Below, one piece after another: positions 21,890 to 33,383 of a stretch of 64,000 bases of DNA. Position 1 is the stretch's first letter. Each line of letters starts with the position of its first letter. The notes under the pieces were generated by a model, which was not told where the DNA came from, searched no databases, and saw nothing but the letters and a program-made list of their open reading frames with translations. Source of the DNA: Synaphobranchus kaupii (Eukaryota > Chordata > Actinopteri > Anguilliformes > Synaphobranchidae); NCBI GenBank assembly GCA_029718625.1, contig CM056397.1, positions 3,620,590-3,684,589 of the forward strand. The letters run 5' to 3'. The translations under genes and the position numbers were made by a program.

Positions 21890-23165
21890 GTAGGCCCACA
21901 TTTGAAGGGAAAAGAAAGTTTGCATACTTACATAGTGCTGAAGACAAGCTCATACAGTACCATATGGTAGGAAACTATAGCGCCACCTATAGGTCAATGA
22001 TTACACTAGATATACAGTAGATGTACAGTAGACCCCTATATGTTGAGTAGAAGCCAGAAAATTGCCGTACTTGCACATGTGCATACTGACACAGCCTAAT
22101 ACACTACAATGTTGGACGGGCATAGCAGGAGCCTGTAGCGCCACCTATAGGTCACATTACATCATATTACACTATATGTACAGTAGACCCCTACATTTTC
22201 AGTAGAAAATTTGGGTCACATTGTATATTAACTGTATCATCATTACGCATTAATGAAGCCTTAATAAACAAGACACATTAATAATGCACTGTGTACGATG
22301 AAGTATACTTAATAACATGCATTATTACATGTGTTATGTCACATGCAATGTCGTATGTGACATTAAAAAAAATGTCACATGACAGAGGTGGAAATGCCAT
22401 TATTCATAACACTAATGAGAAATGATTAAGAAATGTTATAACATACGTTATGACTAATCCAATGTCACATGACATTGGGGCCCTTCACTGATTGTAATAG
22501 CGCAATTTGATGATTCATTACGTGTTACGAATGTATTAATGACCTACATAAGTTAATAAATCATTCATTAATGCATTATGAATGATGGCCTTTCCATCTG
22601 TCATTTAGATTTTTCTATAAAAGTATGTTATAATGAAGGTAATTAATACATAATATGTAAAGAATCATTCATGAATGTGTAATAAATTGTGTTATTACAA
22701 TCAACGAAGGCTTGCAATGTCATGCAGGGCTCAAAATTGCGACCGTTTTGGTCGCATATGCTCCCGAAATTTAATCTGTGCGACCTCTAAATATAATTGG
22801 GAGCATTTGTGCGAGTGCAAATAATTGTTCTGGTGCGACCTTTTTTTTTCTTCTTTTTTCCCCCTAGTCGAACGTCCCTTTCTCTGTACATTCGCTAGTT
22901 AGTACACTCAGTATGTGCCTTGTGAGCTGACAGTGACCATTCTAACCAATCAAACGTGAGCTTGACGTTCTTACCTTTAATGCTGATTTTAGATTGGTTA
23001 AGAAACCTTCAATCACTCCCTTTCACGGCACTCCACTGTCTCGTGACACAGAGAGCTAACGTGTTAACTAATGTTACCTGAAGACGAAAGTTTATTATCA
23101 ATTTATTAACGTTACCTAACTAGCTAAATTGGTAACGTTAGCTAGCGTTATCGAAAGCTAACAAT

Positions 23166-23364
23166 ATGAAGCGAACGATTACGGCATTTTTTAGTAACGT
23201 TAACGTTACTAAAAACGTAACAGATGTAGTCGCCGTGGCTGCTGAAACAGTTGGCGATGGCGATGTGGGTACACATCGCAGCAGCGAAGAAGGCGTACAC
23301 TTTTCGGAGAGAGTGGCTGAAGGACTTCGAATGGCTTAGGTATGACAACGGCGCAATGCACTAG
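23166..23364 (+). pseudogene. hAT transposase N-terminal fragment, frameshifted
   Basis: ATG 23166 opens MKRTITAFFSNVNV, the typical start of hAT/KIAA1586-like transposases (MKR.I..FF). Around 23280 the coding potential shifts by one base to a frame reading KKAYTFRREWLKDFEWLRYD, the conserved W-L-K-F-W-L-Y segment just before the zinc-binding region. The first frame stops at 23337, the second at 23362. The rest of the transposase is absent; the MITE insertion at 23396 lies just downstream. Confidence 0.7.
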
Positions 23365-23395
23365 CCTGTGGGACGGAGATAGCAGGTAACAGTGC

Positions 23396-24126
23396 CAGTG
23401 GCGGCTCCTGAGCTGAAAATTGGGGGGGGGGCGGAAAATTTACCTTTAAACTGATTATTGGTCTTAATCATTTTTCAATCAGTTTCCTTGATTAACAATA
23501 GGCTACATCAGCGTTTAATTCACCAATTACTCAATGCCATCAAATGTAGCCAGTTCTCCGCAATTAGGCTATTAGGCAAGTAATGCAATTATTTTAACTT
23601 GCATCGCAAAATTGTGCAACATTATTATAATTATTATTATTGTCAACATTATAATACATACATGTGCTCTTCGTTCTCCGCACTCTTAATTCCGAAAATA
23701 TTCATGGAAATTAAATGATCTTAAAGCTCAGCTTTTGTTAGATTATTTTTTTTATTTAGCACAACCTGCAATAAAAAAATAATCTAACAAAAGCTGAGCT
23801 TTAAGATCGTTTAATTTCCATGAATATTTTCGGAATTAAGAGTGCGGAGAACGAAGAGCACATGTATCCACAATTATAATGTTGATTAAAATGTGCGCAA
23901 TTTTGCGACGCAAGTTAAAATAATTTCATTACTTGCCTAATAGCCTAATTGAGGAGAACCGGCTACATTTGATGGCATTGAGTAATTGATGAATTAAACG
24001 CTGATGTAGCCTATTGTTAATCAAGGAAACTGATTGAAAAATGATTAAGACTAATAATCAGTTTAAAGGGAAGTTTTCCGCCTCCCCCCCCCCCCCCCCC
24101 CATTTTCAGCTCAGGAGCCGCCACTG
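23396..24126. mobile_element. 731-bp hAT foldback MITE, complete
   Basis: CAGTGGCGGCTCCTGAGC ... GCTCAGGAGCCGCCACTG, flanked by perfect 8-bp duplications AACAGTGC (23388-23395, 24127-24134). The two halves are complementary over almost their whole length (about 350 bp arms), pivoting near 23760 on TTTATTTAGCACAACC. The right arm holds an 18-C run (24084-24101). Related to the truncated copy at 4308. Confidence 0.93.
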
Positions 24127-24597
24127 AACAGTGCGTTTGCAACCAAATTTTAAATCCTGGCCCCAGGATATTGCGTAAAGCCCCAGTGGTGGCCTACCAT
24201 GCGTTTTTAAGGCTACTTTCACCGTACTGTTATATTGTCGTTTTTTATCAATAAAATAAATAAATATATATTACATATATTGTTGGTGCTCCTTACATTT
24301 TGGTGGGTGCTCCTACATTTTTGCTGGTGCTCCTACCTTTTTGAAGTTGGGAGCACCAGTGCTACCAAGTAAAAAAGTTAATTTCGAGCCCTGTCATGAC
24401 ATTTTTTTAAATGTCAAATGTAACATGGGATTATATTAAGCATACTTCAATGTACACAGAGCGTTATTAATGCATCGTCATGTTTATTGAGGCTTTATTA
24501 ATGCTCTATTAACGCATAATTATGTTGAGTACTTTTGGGTTGTATTATTAGCACTTTTGTGTTAGTGTTATAACTAACGTTGGCAATATTTTTGCAG

Positions 24598-24700
24598 GTA
24601 TCTAAAAGGAAAGGAGAGCGGTCTATTAAAGTCAGCCAAAGACATGAATGCAAAACAAAGGAAAAAACAACAAAAAAAAGTGGAGGGAGAATTCCAATAG
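24598..24700 (+). CDS. Exon 2 of the 5-kb transposon's basic protein, probably frameshifted
   Basis: The acceptor TTTTTGCAG (to 24597) joins exon 1 in phase (AG|G, Arg), continuing YLKGKESGLLKSAKDMNAKQ then RKKQQKK. It stops at TAG 24698. An 8-A run at 24672-24679 looks one base too long: the +1 frame continues with WRENSNRCNAKK and runs to 24932. Exon 2 lies 2.7 kb from exon 1 because of nested insertions. Any catalytic part of a transposase is not visible downstream. Confidence 0.6.
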
Positions 24701-24982
24701 GTGTAATGCAAAAAAAAGAAATCTGCATCATCAAAGCTGTCATCCCTGTGCCCATGCCTGCAACATCCAGGAATTTCAGTTCAAAGTTCATTGCATTCAG
24801 TACGTTTTCAGTATGTTTAGGGACAGGATGTGGTGGGTTGGGTCAAGTGAGGGAGCACAACTGGGGGAGGTTACTGTGGGGTGTTTTGTCTGTCATTTTT
24901 TAATAATTGAAAAAAAAAATGATTTGAAATAAAAACATCATTCAAGGACTTAAAAGTACTACACTTGTAGTTTTCACTTAAA

Positions 24983-25317
24983 GGAAAGGTTTACCCAAAA
25001 TCAATATTGTATCGTGTTTTTCCCTTTCCAGGTGATGTTCAAGTTCTGAGAATTAAAAAAAAATTATTATACATGCATGCTGTCCAGAGCCTGGCCACTC
25101 CAAAAGCAGAGCATGTCATTTTGGTCATAACCTTGCCCATTTTCTCCTTATAAGGATAAGTATGACATAATACTGCCTAAATGTACTGCATTTGGAGTGG
25201 CCAAGCTCTGGACAGCAAGTATGTAAAAAAATTAATAAGAAAATTCTCTGATCTTGTTGAACATCACCTAGAAAGGGCTAAACACGATACAACATTGATT
25301 TTGGGTAAACCTTTATT
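24983..25317. mobile_element. 335-bp foldback MITE
   Basis: GGTTTACCCAAAATCAATAT ... at the left and ATTGATTTTGGGTAAACC at the right. The arms continue through CGTGTTT, AGGTGATGTTCAA and, internally, GGCCACTCCAAA / TTTGGAGTGGCC. TTAAAGG at the left suggests TTAA-type insertion. No coding. Confidence 0.85.
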
Positions 25318-25903
25318 TGAATAAGTTGGGGTTCATTACCGAAACATGATCTTTCATTACCGTAATGTCAATTTCATTACCGAAACACTCCATGTTTGAC
25401 AAAATATTCAAATTACACTAATACAATACCTCAAAAGTTTAAGCTGTGTTTGAAATATGTCCCATGCCCTTTCTACTATGGTTACTGTTTAAAAATAAAA
25501 TTTATTCTAAACAAAACCACGGAAAAAATCCATGGGAAATACCAGCTGTGCGTTACGGTAATGAGATTGTTCTATGAATTGAAAATATGTGTTTTTATAT
25601 AAAATACATTTTAGGATGAAACCCTGTTATTTGAGCATGTACATTTACATTGTGTTAAAATCTTCGAAATGCAACTTTGTATTATTCTGTTATTTGCTAC
25701 TTTAAAATGTGTTACGGTAATGAATTTTTTTTTAGACAGTGTACCAGAAAATGTATGAAAATGCTTTAAAATGTATACTAAAACAATGAATTTAACATTT
25801 ATAATAAATTTAGATCATATTTGATGAAATGGGAAAGATCATTATTGTCTCTTTATCTTCTTAACTTTTACTATATGTAGTGCCAAGTTCGTGAGAATCA
25901 CCC

Positions 25904-26179
25904 ATTTAGGGCTCTATTTTCCAGAATCAATGGTGTATGGCGCAGTCATAGCCTATTCATTTTTCTTATACTGTTAAGCGTTGTCTGTGATAGTGATTTA
26001 AAATGCTAATTTTCAAAGTTTTTTTTCCATATCAGTGCATGAAAACAAGTTTGGGGTAACTTCTTTTCATGTACAATTGTGAGCAACAGCTTACTTTATA
26101 CTCTTTCTATAACATTTATGACGAATAAACACATCTGTATATTGAACAGTATCATAATCTTTACATACTTAAATACATA
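25904..26179 (-). repeat. Continuation of the interrupted L1-linked repeat
   Basis: TTTAGGGCTCTATTTTCC and following bases match 17455-17500 and 19915-19990, the sequence that lies beyond the transposon's insertion point. It reaches the Tc1 element on its right. Confidence 0.7.
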
Positions 26180-26820
26180 CAGTATACGGAAGTTTACATA
26201 CACTTAGGTTGAAGTCATTAAAACTAATTTTTAACCACTTCACAGATTTCATGTTAGCAAACTATAGTGTTGGCAAGTCAGTTAGGACATCTACTTTATG
26301 CATGACACAAGTAATTTTTCCAACAATTGTTTACAGACAGATTATTTCACTTTTAATTCACTATATCACAATTCCAGTGGGTCAGACGTTTACATACACT
26401 AAGTTGACTGTGCCTTTAAATTTGTAATATTTGGTCACATATCCTTTGCATGCCATGACTTCCTGATGTCTGTGACCCAAGAACATCAAAAGACTCTTGA
26501 TATCTTGTTTTCTGGTACTCTTACAAGCGATACTATAACGTTTCTGCATTTGAATGGATCTCTATGGGAATTGGGGAGTGGGACTAAATTTAGCTGTAAA
26601 TTATGCTGAAAAGTATGGAATACATGATTTGTAAAATGGCTGTAAGTCATCAAGGGTCTGAGGTATCAAACAAGCCTCAAACCATCACTCTGCTGCCAGA
26701 TATGCAGTAGATATGGATGGATCACTTTAAGGGTTGTTTCTCCTGACAAATTTTCCTATTGAACTCTATGGAAAAATAAGTCAGGAGAAGAAACCCTTCA
26801 AGTTATCCATCCATATCTAC

Positions 26821-28573
26821 TAGGGGTGCTCCGATCAGCATTTTTGGGGCCGATCACCGATCACCGATCACCGAAATGATGATCGGCCGATACCGATCAC
26901 GGCCGATACCGATCGTGAAAAAAAAAAAAATTGGCCTCTCAATATTTTCAATCTTAATTGTCTCTAAATATTGTATCACTATTTTATGATGCATCCTTTT
27001 TACAACTTCTGTGTATATGAAAGTGTGCTATACAAATAAAATTCATTATTATTATTTCTATTTATCATGTAACATTATTCTTAACAACATTGTATATTAA
27101 GTATTAAAATTAAGAGATGACAAAGTATAATGAATTGACAACTGTTCATTTATTGTCAGGCAACATTCCACACACTCTAGTCTAGAGACACTCTCTTAAC
27201 ACCTTTGCGCATAAGTCCCGCCTGCGGGACCTTTTTTGCTCAACTGAGACATTCGTTGCTACTGCAGCCGAACTACTATTGGAAATCACAAACTCTGTGT
27301 TTTAAATTTATTGGTAGACGGTTCGTGACGATTTCTGCCGAATACGTAGTTTCTAAGTGCCACTATTTCCCTGTGGCAAGTCCATTTATCAAGCAACCTC
27401 CCACCTAGTCTATACCTACCTATGCGTGACATAGTGGACAATAGCGTCTATGTTTGAGTTCATAAATATTTTTATTCATCATATAAAATTAGAATAACGT
27501 CATAGCAACGAGATAAACCCAACAATAGCCTGATCGTATGCCAGAAAAGCCGTCAAAAGCCCTGCTCACTCAAATGCAAAATAAACTGTGAAAGTACTAT
27601 CTCATTCTACCATGTATTCTACTAGCTATATATGCTACTAAATATGAAATAAATATACAATCCTACCATTGGTTTTACACATCGAGATGTTCCTTTCAAA
27701 ATCCAGTTGTCATTTATTGTCTGGTAGCTACAATCGGTTTGAGAAATATACAACACTTTATACCGCTATTACACTATCAGAAACGATGCGGCGTAATACC
27801 ACCATGCTCTGTAAGGCTGTCTCATGCATTACAGTTCATTCTGGTTTAATTGTCGGCTTTTTTATCCAATAGAGTACATTATAACCTTCGCAACGGTATA
27901 TGCCAAGTCTTTTTGGGTGCTTTGAGCAATTTACTACAGCCCAGTGTAACAGCAGTTTTCGTTTTAGCTGTCTAGTATTACGCAAGCGCTATACAATACG
28001 CATTATGCAGGGGAATTCCCCTTTTGCGATATGTAAGTATTTTTGCGTCTAAAATACCGTTGGTCTCGCTGGCTACATACCTACGTTCGTGTTTCCACTC
28101 GAGCAGTCTTTCCAATATGTTTGATAGCCCTATTGTTATTTTCGCATTTTGAGTGCATTTCATACTGTTGTGCAATCGTTAGCTAAATGTATTTTTGAAG
28201 TAGGCTACCGATGTTCATTGAAGATAGAACATTTGGCAGCATTTTACAGATGGTGGAAAACTATTTTATGTTCATGTTATCATACATAATATAGGCTATG
28301 GCGTAGGCTATACTAGTCTCTTAGGGCATGACAAATGCTCATTCCAATTTACTGTGCGCTGATATGTGGTAGATTAAGGTAAAAATTTCCTTGGAGTCAT
28401 TATGAATAGGAAAGACCGGCGAAGACATTTTAGCAGCACGCGGTAGTGAAATAAAAATTGTCTCGCGTGTTTTTTGACATGCGATCGGCCTTTTTTAGCC
28501 GATCACCGATCACACTTTTTAGAACGAATATCGGCCGATACTGATCGGCGACCGATCGATTGGAGCAGCCCTA
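26821..28573. mobile_element. hAT element with perfect 8-bp duplication
   Basis: TAGGGGTGCTCCGATC ... GATTGGAGCAGCCCTA, flanked by ATATCTAC (26813-26820, 28574-28581). The ends carry clustered GCCGAT/ATCGGC subterminal motifs (CCGATCACCGATCACCGAT). No recognisable transposase frame in the 1.75 kb. It shares 28300-28378 with 916-996. Confidence 0.9.
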
Positions 28574-28853
28574 ATATCTACTGTATTTCTGGCAGCAGAG
28601 TGATGATTTAAGGCTTGTTTGATACGGCAGACCCTTGATGACTTAGAGCCATTTAGCCAACCATGTGTTTCCATACTGTTCCAGTGTAATTTACAGCTAA
28701 ATCTAGTCCCACTCCCCAATTCCTATAGAGATCCATTCAAATGCAGAGACGTTATATTATCGCTTGTAAGAGTACCAGAAAATAAGATATCAAGAGTCTT
28801 TTGATGTTGTTGGGTCACAGACATCATGGCATGCAAAGGATATGCGACCAAAT

Positions 28854-30999
28854 TGTGACGACCGCATTCCCATCCTACTGTTTCCCGTGTTTTCCCTCTC
28901 TCCCTGTGTCATGTTCGTCTCTCCTTAGTCCGTCTTTCCCCCGTGCTGCAGGGTGGGCGTGGTTTCCTAATTGTTTCACCCTGTCTGTCTGTAATAATTG
29001 TCGCTCCCTACTCTTCAGAAGAATGCCAGTGATTGCAGTTTAATTTATTGGATGCTTTGCGCTCCCACAACTGTCTGTCCGTCTGTCTGCTGTGAGTCCA
29101 GTCCAGTCCAGTAGCCCTGTCAAGTCCAGTTCCGGTCTGGAACGAGCGTTGCCCGGTTGCCAAGTCCAGTTCCAGCTTGGAACAAGTGCCGCCCGTCTGT
29201 CCAGTCCCGTTCCGGCCTGGAACGAAGTCCAGTCCGGTTGTCAAGTCCAGTTCCGGCTTGGAACAAGCCTACCCGGTCCAAGAATCTTGTGTGTTGTAAT
29301 GGGGCGTGACGTGTGACGTGGGAGGAGCCAAACGCAGCAAGGGGATTCATTAAGCCCTTAGGCCACTAAGGCGGGAAACCCCGCAGATAAGGGAAGGAGA
29401 CAAGACAAGGAACAACAAACACCACTACAGACGCTACTAACCGGCTAACTGTCAAACGCCAAGTAGGGCGCAAGGACAGGGATCTGAACAGCCAGACATA
29501 ATATGCGCCCTGTCTCGGTAACGAGACACATAATAACGGGCGAGTAGCGAAAAGACAAACATAAACCAGTCAACAAACACTGCAAAATAATACGATATAG
29601 TAATTGCGGAGGCGAAAGGAACAGATCCAACGTTCCCAGGCTACTCAAACTCGCGGTCACACACAAACGTGTCCACAACATCGCCCAATCTTCCCAATTG
29701 GAAGACATGCACCTAAAAGACGAAACAGAACAGCAGTTCCGAACAAAATCGTCAAAACCTCCATTCAAGGAGAAAGGCACCGAAAGGAACGAACAGGACA
29801 GGCAGTACCGGACATTTACCGGCTAGACCAAAGCGAGATTTATTGAAAATAAACACCCTGCCTCTCTATGATGAGAAATATAATGAGGCGAACAGGAACA
29901 GAGATTTAACGTTCCATGGCGATATTAATAGGCTCGCAGTCCAATGCAGAAAACAAAGGGGTAAACACCGATCTCCCAGGAGAGAGAAACATTTTACAGG
30001 TGAGCCGACGGAGCACCGTCGTCCCATAACTTTACTATCCATAGACTAACGCAAGCTTAAATTGGAACAACCGCCCTAGCCTCTCAGTAAAAGAATGTAA
30101 CGAAGTGAAGGAACAGAGAGCTAAAGTTACCATGCTACGCGGAGTCACACAAACATGTCCACAACCTCGCCCAAACTCCACACACAGAAACACACCCGGA
30201 AAACGAACAGAACAATAGTTCCGAAACAAAATCGTCCCGTAGGTAAAAAGGACGGAGGTCAGCTACAACAAGAAGAAGCTAGAAGCTAAAACACCAGGTC
30301 TCTCAGTAAGAAAACCAATCAAAAGGCGAAAATGGACCAGAGAAACTGCTACTCTATACTTCTACGAGCTAAGAAACTAAGTAGAAGGGAAACGCCTGAT
30401 CTCCCTATGGGAAGACATGTGCCGAAGGGCGAACAGAACTACTGTTCCGAACAGAATCGCCCAAAACTCCATATACGGAGAAAAAGCACCAAAAGGTGAA
30501 ATAGAGCAGAGATTTACGGTCCCAAACTTCTACGAGATAAGGAACTACCAAGCCAGCAAGAAATAAGCCCTGCCTCCACAAAAGAAACGTTAAAAATAGG
30601 CGAGTAGCCAAAATGGTACGAGAACTCACAGCCAACAATACACCACAGTACAAAACAATAAACAATTAAAGAACAATTAATGTCGAAGCCCCGAACGAAG
30701 GAAACGGTAGGCTTATATATCTCTCGTGACTACGCACAGGTGTAAACGCTTAACAGAAGCTCCGCCAACTCAGCAGGGCGGAGCAAGCATCCACCAAAAG
30801 GGCAGCGCCCTCACGTGGCCACCAAGGAAAACGACCACATAGGGAAACAGGGTTTAAAACCATGACGTGTACTTTATAACCTGTCTTGCCTTTCTCCCCC
30901 TGCTACAGGACTGCCCTGTAAGCAATAAAACATCTGAGAATTGGCAATCTCTTGTCTGAGTCGTGCATTTGGGTTCAGTCCGCTGTCTGGGCCATAACA
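28854..30999 (+). mobile_element. Gypsy-type solo LTR (590 bp net), interrupted
   Basis: TGTGACGACC ... GGCCATAACA, flanked by 5-bp duplications CAAAT (28849-28853, 31000-31004) within the Tc1. The 3' part carries AATAAAA near 30924 and GAGTCGTGCATTTGGGT, shared with 56240-56262. Repetitive CAAGTCCAGTTCCGG-type words fill 29090-29270. A second LTR is inserted at 29312. Confidence 0.9.
29312..30862 (-). mobile_element. 1551-bp solo LTR nested in the 28.9-kb LTR
   Basis: TGTGACGTGGGAGGAGCC ... GGGTTTAAAACCA, flanked by TGACG on both sides (29307-29311, 30863-30867). In minus orientation a TATATAAGC box (near 30712-30720) and the CTGCGTTTGGCTCC end signature fit a Gypsy LTR. Small frames inside (up to 111 codons) have no recognisable domain. 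Confidence 0.9.
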
Positions 31000-31105
31000 C
31001 AAATATAAAAAATTTACAGGCACAGTCTACTTAGTGGATGTAAACTTCTGACCCACTGGAATTGTGATATAGTGAATTAAAAATGTAAACTTCCGACTTC
31101 AACTG

Positions 31106-32020
31106 TATGTAAAGTTTCTTTATCATTTATAATGCCGCATTCCAAGGCAACTTTGTGTTGCCACACCCCTCCCCCAGCCAGTGTAAGTTCTTCACTTAAT
31201 GAAATGTGATTGAGGAGGTGTGAACATTTGAATGCCTCTTCACCAGGCCGACCATTTCTGAAAAAGGCTTTGTTAGCCTAAACTGTAAGGAGGTAAAGTT
31301 TGGGGGATTTGTTTTCAGGGTCAATTTTGATCATACGTTCACTTTGTACTTTTGTTCTAAATATATGATGAATTAACAAATCAGTTCTTTAAGAACTGAC
31401 AAAAATGTCCTTCAAATATCTGTGCAAAACCACTTTGGGCACTTATGGTCCCCTTGCATATTCTCTCTCTTACTGCCAAGTATAAAGACTGTATTGTAAC
31501 ATCCAATGCACTTAATAATTCAATAAAAACTACAACTGACTGGGCTAAGATACAAAGGAGAATCTTTGGCTACTGATTGTAACATATATTTTGTCTGTCA
31601 ACATGGCTATCTTAAAGTCTTGATGAGCTGCAAACAATACAAGTCCAAATTTTTGTTAAGCCATATTAGTCACTGATCTTCCCCTTGCATATTTGTTATA
31701 TCCCATGTCATGAATGCATAAACTGAAATATCTAACATAAATCTACAACTTTTCTCACTAGTGATATCCGGTGGGTTTATTAGAGGTGCAATTGTTTTTG
31801 GACTTCCAAGTGGCTCACAAACTGATCAACACCAGTGCAGGCTGGATCGTAAACTCACAGGACTAAGACTTAGGCCCAGCTATGTCATTACAAATTTAGT
31901 TTAGATATATTGCTGTTTAATAAACATAAGTTTAAACTGTTTCATTATATTCATATTTCATGTACATTTAATATGTGATGGTACAAAGTAATGATGTAGG
32001 TTACACAAGTTCATTGTAGG
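31106..32020 (-). repeat. Diverged L1-linked repeat, right of the Tc1
   Basis: GCCGCATTCCAAGGCAAC and CACACCCCTCCCCCAGCCAG match 17565-17610 and 20040-20085. So the Tc1 inserted into a third copy of this region. 31260-32020 is AT-rich without recognised coding. Confidence 0.65.
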
Positions 32021-33300
32021 TTTGACCCATGTCATGTGACTTACTTCATGGATACATTGCAAGATACAGAGAAGGCTTTGATAGAGCAGAATAGCAGTAT
32101 CTATTTGCAGTTTTTTATTGACATTGGAGCAAATACATTGAAGATAATTCCAATACTTTATCTTAATCCCACTGCAATGATTAAAACAAATATAGATATA
32201 TCAGGAACATTCACCCTGTTATGTGGAAATTGGCAGGGTTCGGCTGTGTCGTCCTTGCTTTTTGAGGTAGCCATCGAACCCCTAGCTGTAAGATCTCACT
32301 CTTCTATAAAAGGAGTTCAAATTGTGGATACAGACCATATTATAACTCTGTATGCAGATGACATATGGTTGTTTATAACTGTTATTTACTGCATTTTTCT
32401 TGCACTGAAGCATGGGCATCGGCAATCACCATCCGTGTGGGGACAGGTGTCACCGTGAGCCAACTAACAGGGGACGTTCAGAATGGCACGAATCAAAAGT
32501 GTGGATAACAATATTTGGGCTAATAACAGACTGTGACCCTGGTTAGGATGTACTGTAGAGTTATAAAATCTGAAATACAATTAGGAGCCAATTGTGTTAT
32601 ATGTGTGTTACAATTTTTAATCCTCAGAGTTTGGCTGTGTCTTTTTTGCTTTTTTAGGTAGTCATCAAAACCCTACCTGTAAGATCTCACTCCTCTATAA
32701 AAGGAGTTCAAATTGAGGATACAGACCATATTATATCTCTGTATGCCAATGATATATGGCTGTTTCTAACTGTTATTTACTCCGATTTTCTTGCACTGAA
32801 GCATGGCCATCAGCAATTGCCATCCGTGTGGGCACCGGTGTCAGCGTGAGCCAACGAACAGGGGACTTTCAGAATTACACATTACATTACATTACAGGCA
32901 TTTAGCAGACGCTCTTATCCAGAGCGACTTACACAGCATTTAGCATTTTTTTAATTATATTTTTTTACTTTATGACATGAGTCAAAAGTGTGGATAACCA
33001 TATTTGGTCTAATAACAGACTGTGACCCTGGTTAGGATGTATTGTAGAGTTATAAAATCTGAAATACAATTAGGAGCCAATTGTGTTATATGTTACAATT
33101 TTTACTCTGAAGATTCAGTCGCCACAGCCAGTGCACCCATGCGCTGTGCCACTGACTGTGCCCATGCGCCAAACGCATTGATTCTGGAAAATAGATCCCT
33201 ACATGTTGATATCATAATATTTCTAAATTCATTAAGATTTCAGGGAGTATTAGGCTTCCAACTCAGTATCTATTATGCAGCTTTGTTTATGGTCCCAGGC
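32020..33300 (+). pseudogene. L1/Tx1-type RT fragment, plus strand
   Basis: The frame 32036-32458 carries an L1-clade RT core: LYLNPTAMIKTN (near residue 40), SGTFTL, a WQGS-type region, LLFEVAIEPLAV, GVQ, and the catalytic YADD (about residue 106). After YADD the sequence switches to the same non-L1 joint as the 14.7-17.4 kb array, and a second, diverged unit follows at 32640-33270 (YANDIWLF-like). So this is an inverted 1.5-unit copy of that tandem repeat. Stops and frameshifts make it non-functional. Confidence 0.85.
32878..32980 (+). mobile_element. SINE-like repeat with (ATTAC)n head
   Basis: ACATTACATTACATTACAGG leads into CATTTAGCAGACGCTCTTAT and CCAGAGCGACTTACAC, a motif pair widespread in teleost genomes, then an A/T-rich tail. 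It interrupts the L1 unit (CAGAAT / ATGACATGAGTC). The same motif occurs at 62085-62135. Confidence 0.75.
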
Positions 33301-33383
33301 TAGTAACTGAAGTAAGCTTTGAACAATGGCAGAATTTCCATTTCTGAAATGTAGTTTTGTATTTTGGAAATACAAATTGCATG

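Larger units (their letters stand above)
22725..24393 (+). mobile_element. hAT (Ac/Charlie-like) remnant
   Basis: Ends CAGGGCTCAAAATTG and TAATTTCGAGCCCTG are the familiar teleost hAT termini. TCATG is present on both sides (22720-22724, 24394-24398), shorter than the usual 8 bp. Left subterminal sequence includes GGTCGCATATGCTCCC; right includes GGGAGCACCAGTGCTACC. It contains the transposase N-terminus and a nested hAT MITE. Confidence 0.8.
22228..24530. mobile_element. Foldback element within the transposon intron
   Basis: Left arm 22234-22340 (CGCATTAATGAAGCC..., GTACGATGAAGTATACTTAA) is complementary to right arm 24425-24525 (TTAAGCATACTTCAATGTAC ... GGCTTTATTAATGC). Additional inverted AT-rich segments (ATTCATTAATGCATTATGAATG) lie inside. 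Its centre is occupied by the hAT at 22725-24393. Confidence 0.65.
20886..25903 (+). mobile_element. 5.0-kb DNA transposon of unassigned type
   Basis: Ends GGGTGATTCTCATGAA and TTCGTGAGAATCACCC are inverted repeats, flanked by ATTT on both sides (20882-20885, 25904-25907). Paralogous empty sites at 17450 and 19913 read CATTTAGGGCT, confirming the boundaries. Exact TTACCGTAA (either strand) occurs at 21071, 21270, 21462, 21621, 21666, 21687, 25357, 25553 and 25712, with variants at 25336 and 25377. None was seen in the middle, so these look like subterminal transposase-binding repeats. Two small exons (21780-21889, 24598-24700) encode a basic protein. The large intron is filled with nested elements. 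A 4-bp duplication fits Sola- or Academ-like groups, but no catalytic domain is visible. Confidence 0.8.
26180..31105. mobile_element. Tc1-like element, split by two insertions
   Basis: Left end CAGTATACGGAAGTTTACAT and right end TGTAAACTTCCGACTTCAACTG lie between TA dinucleotides (26178-26179, 31106-31107). Removing the hAT (26821-28573), the LTR (28854-30999) and their duplications leaves about 1.0 kb of mostly palindromic sequence without a transposase frame. The interior is the same foldback seen at 13334-13670. Confidence 0.85.

Noticed and set aside
22240..22720. Replication origin or AT-rich regulatory array
   Set aside because: The repeated ATTAATG words belong to the arms of a foldback element.
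21071..25720. CRISPR-like array from regularly repeated TTACCGTAA
   Set aside because: Motif is 9 bp, spacing irregular, both orientations; fits transposon subterminal repeats.
29312..30862. Multi-exon gene suggested by several 60-110-codon frames
   Set aside because: The whole block is bounded by TGACG duplications and LTR-type ends.
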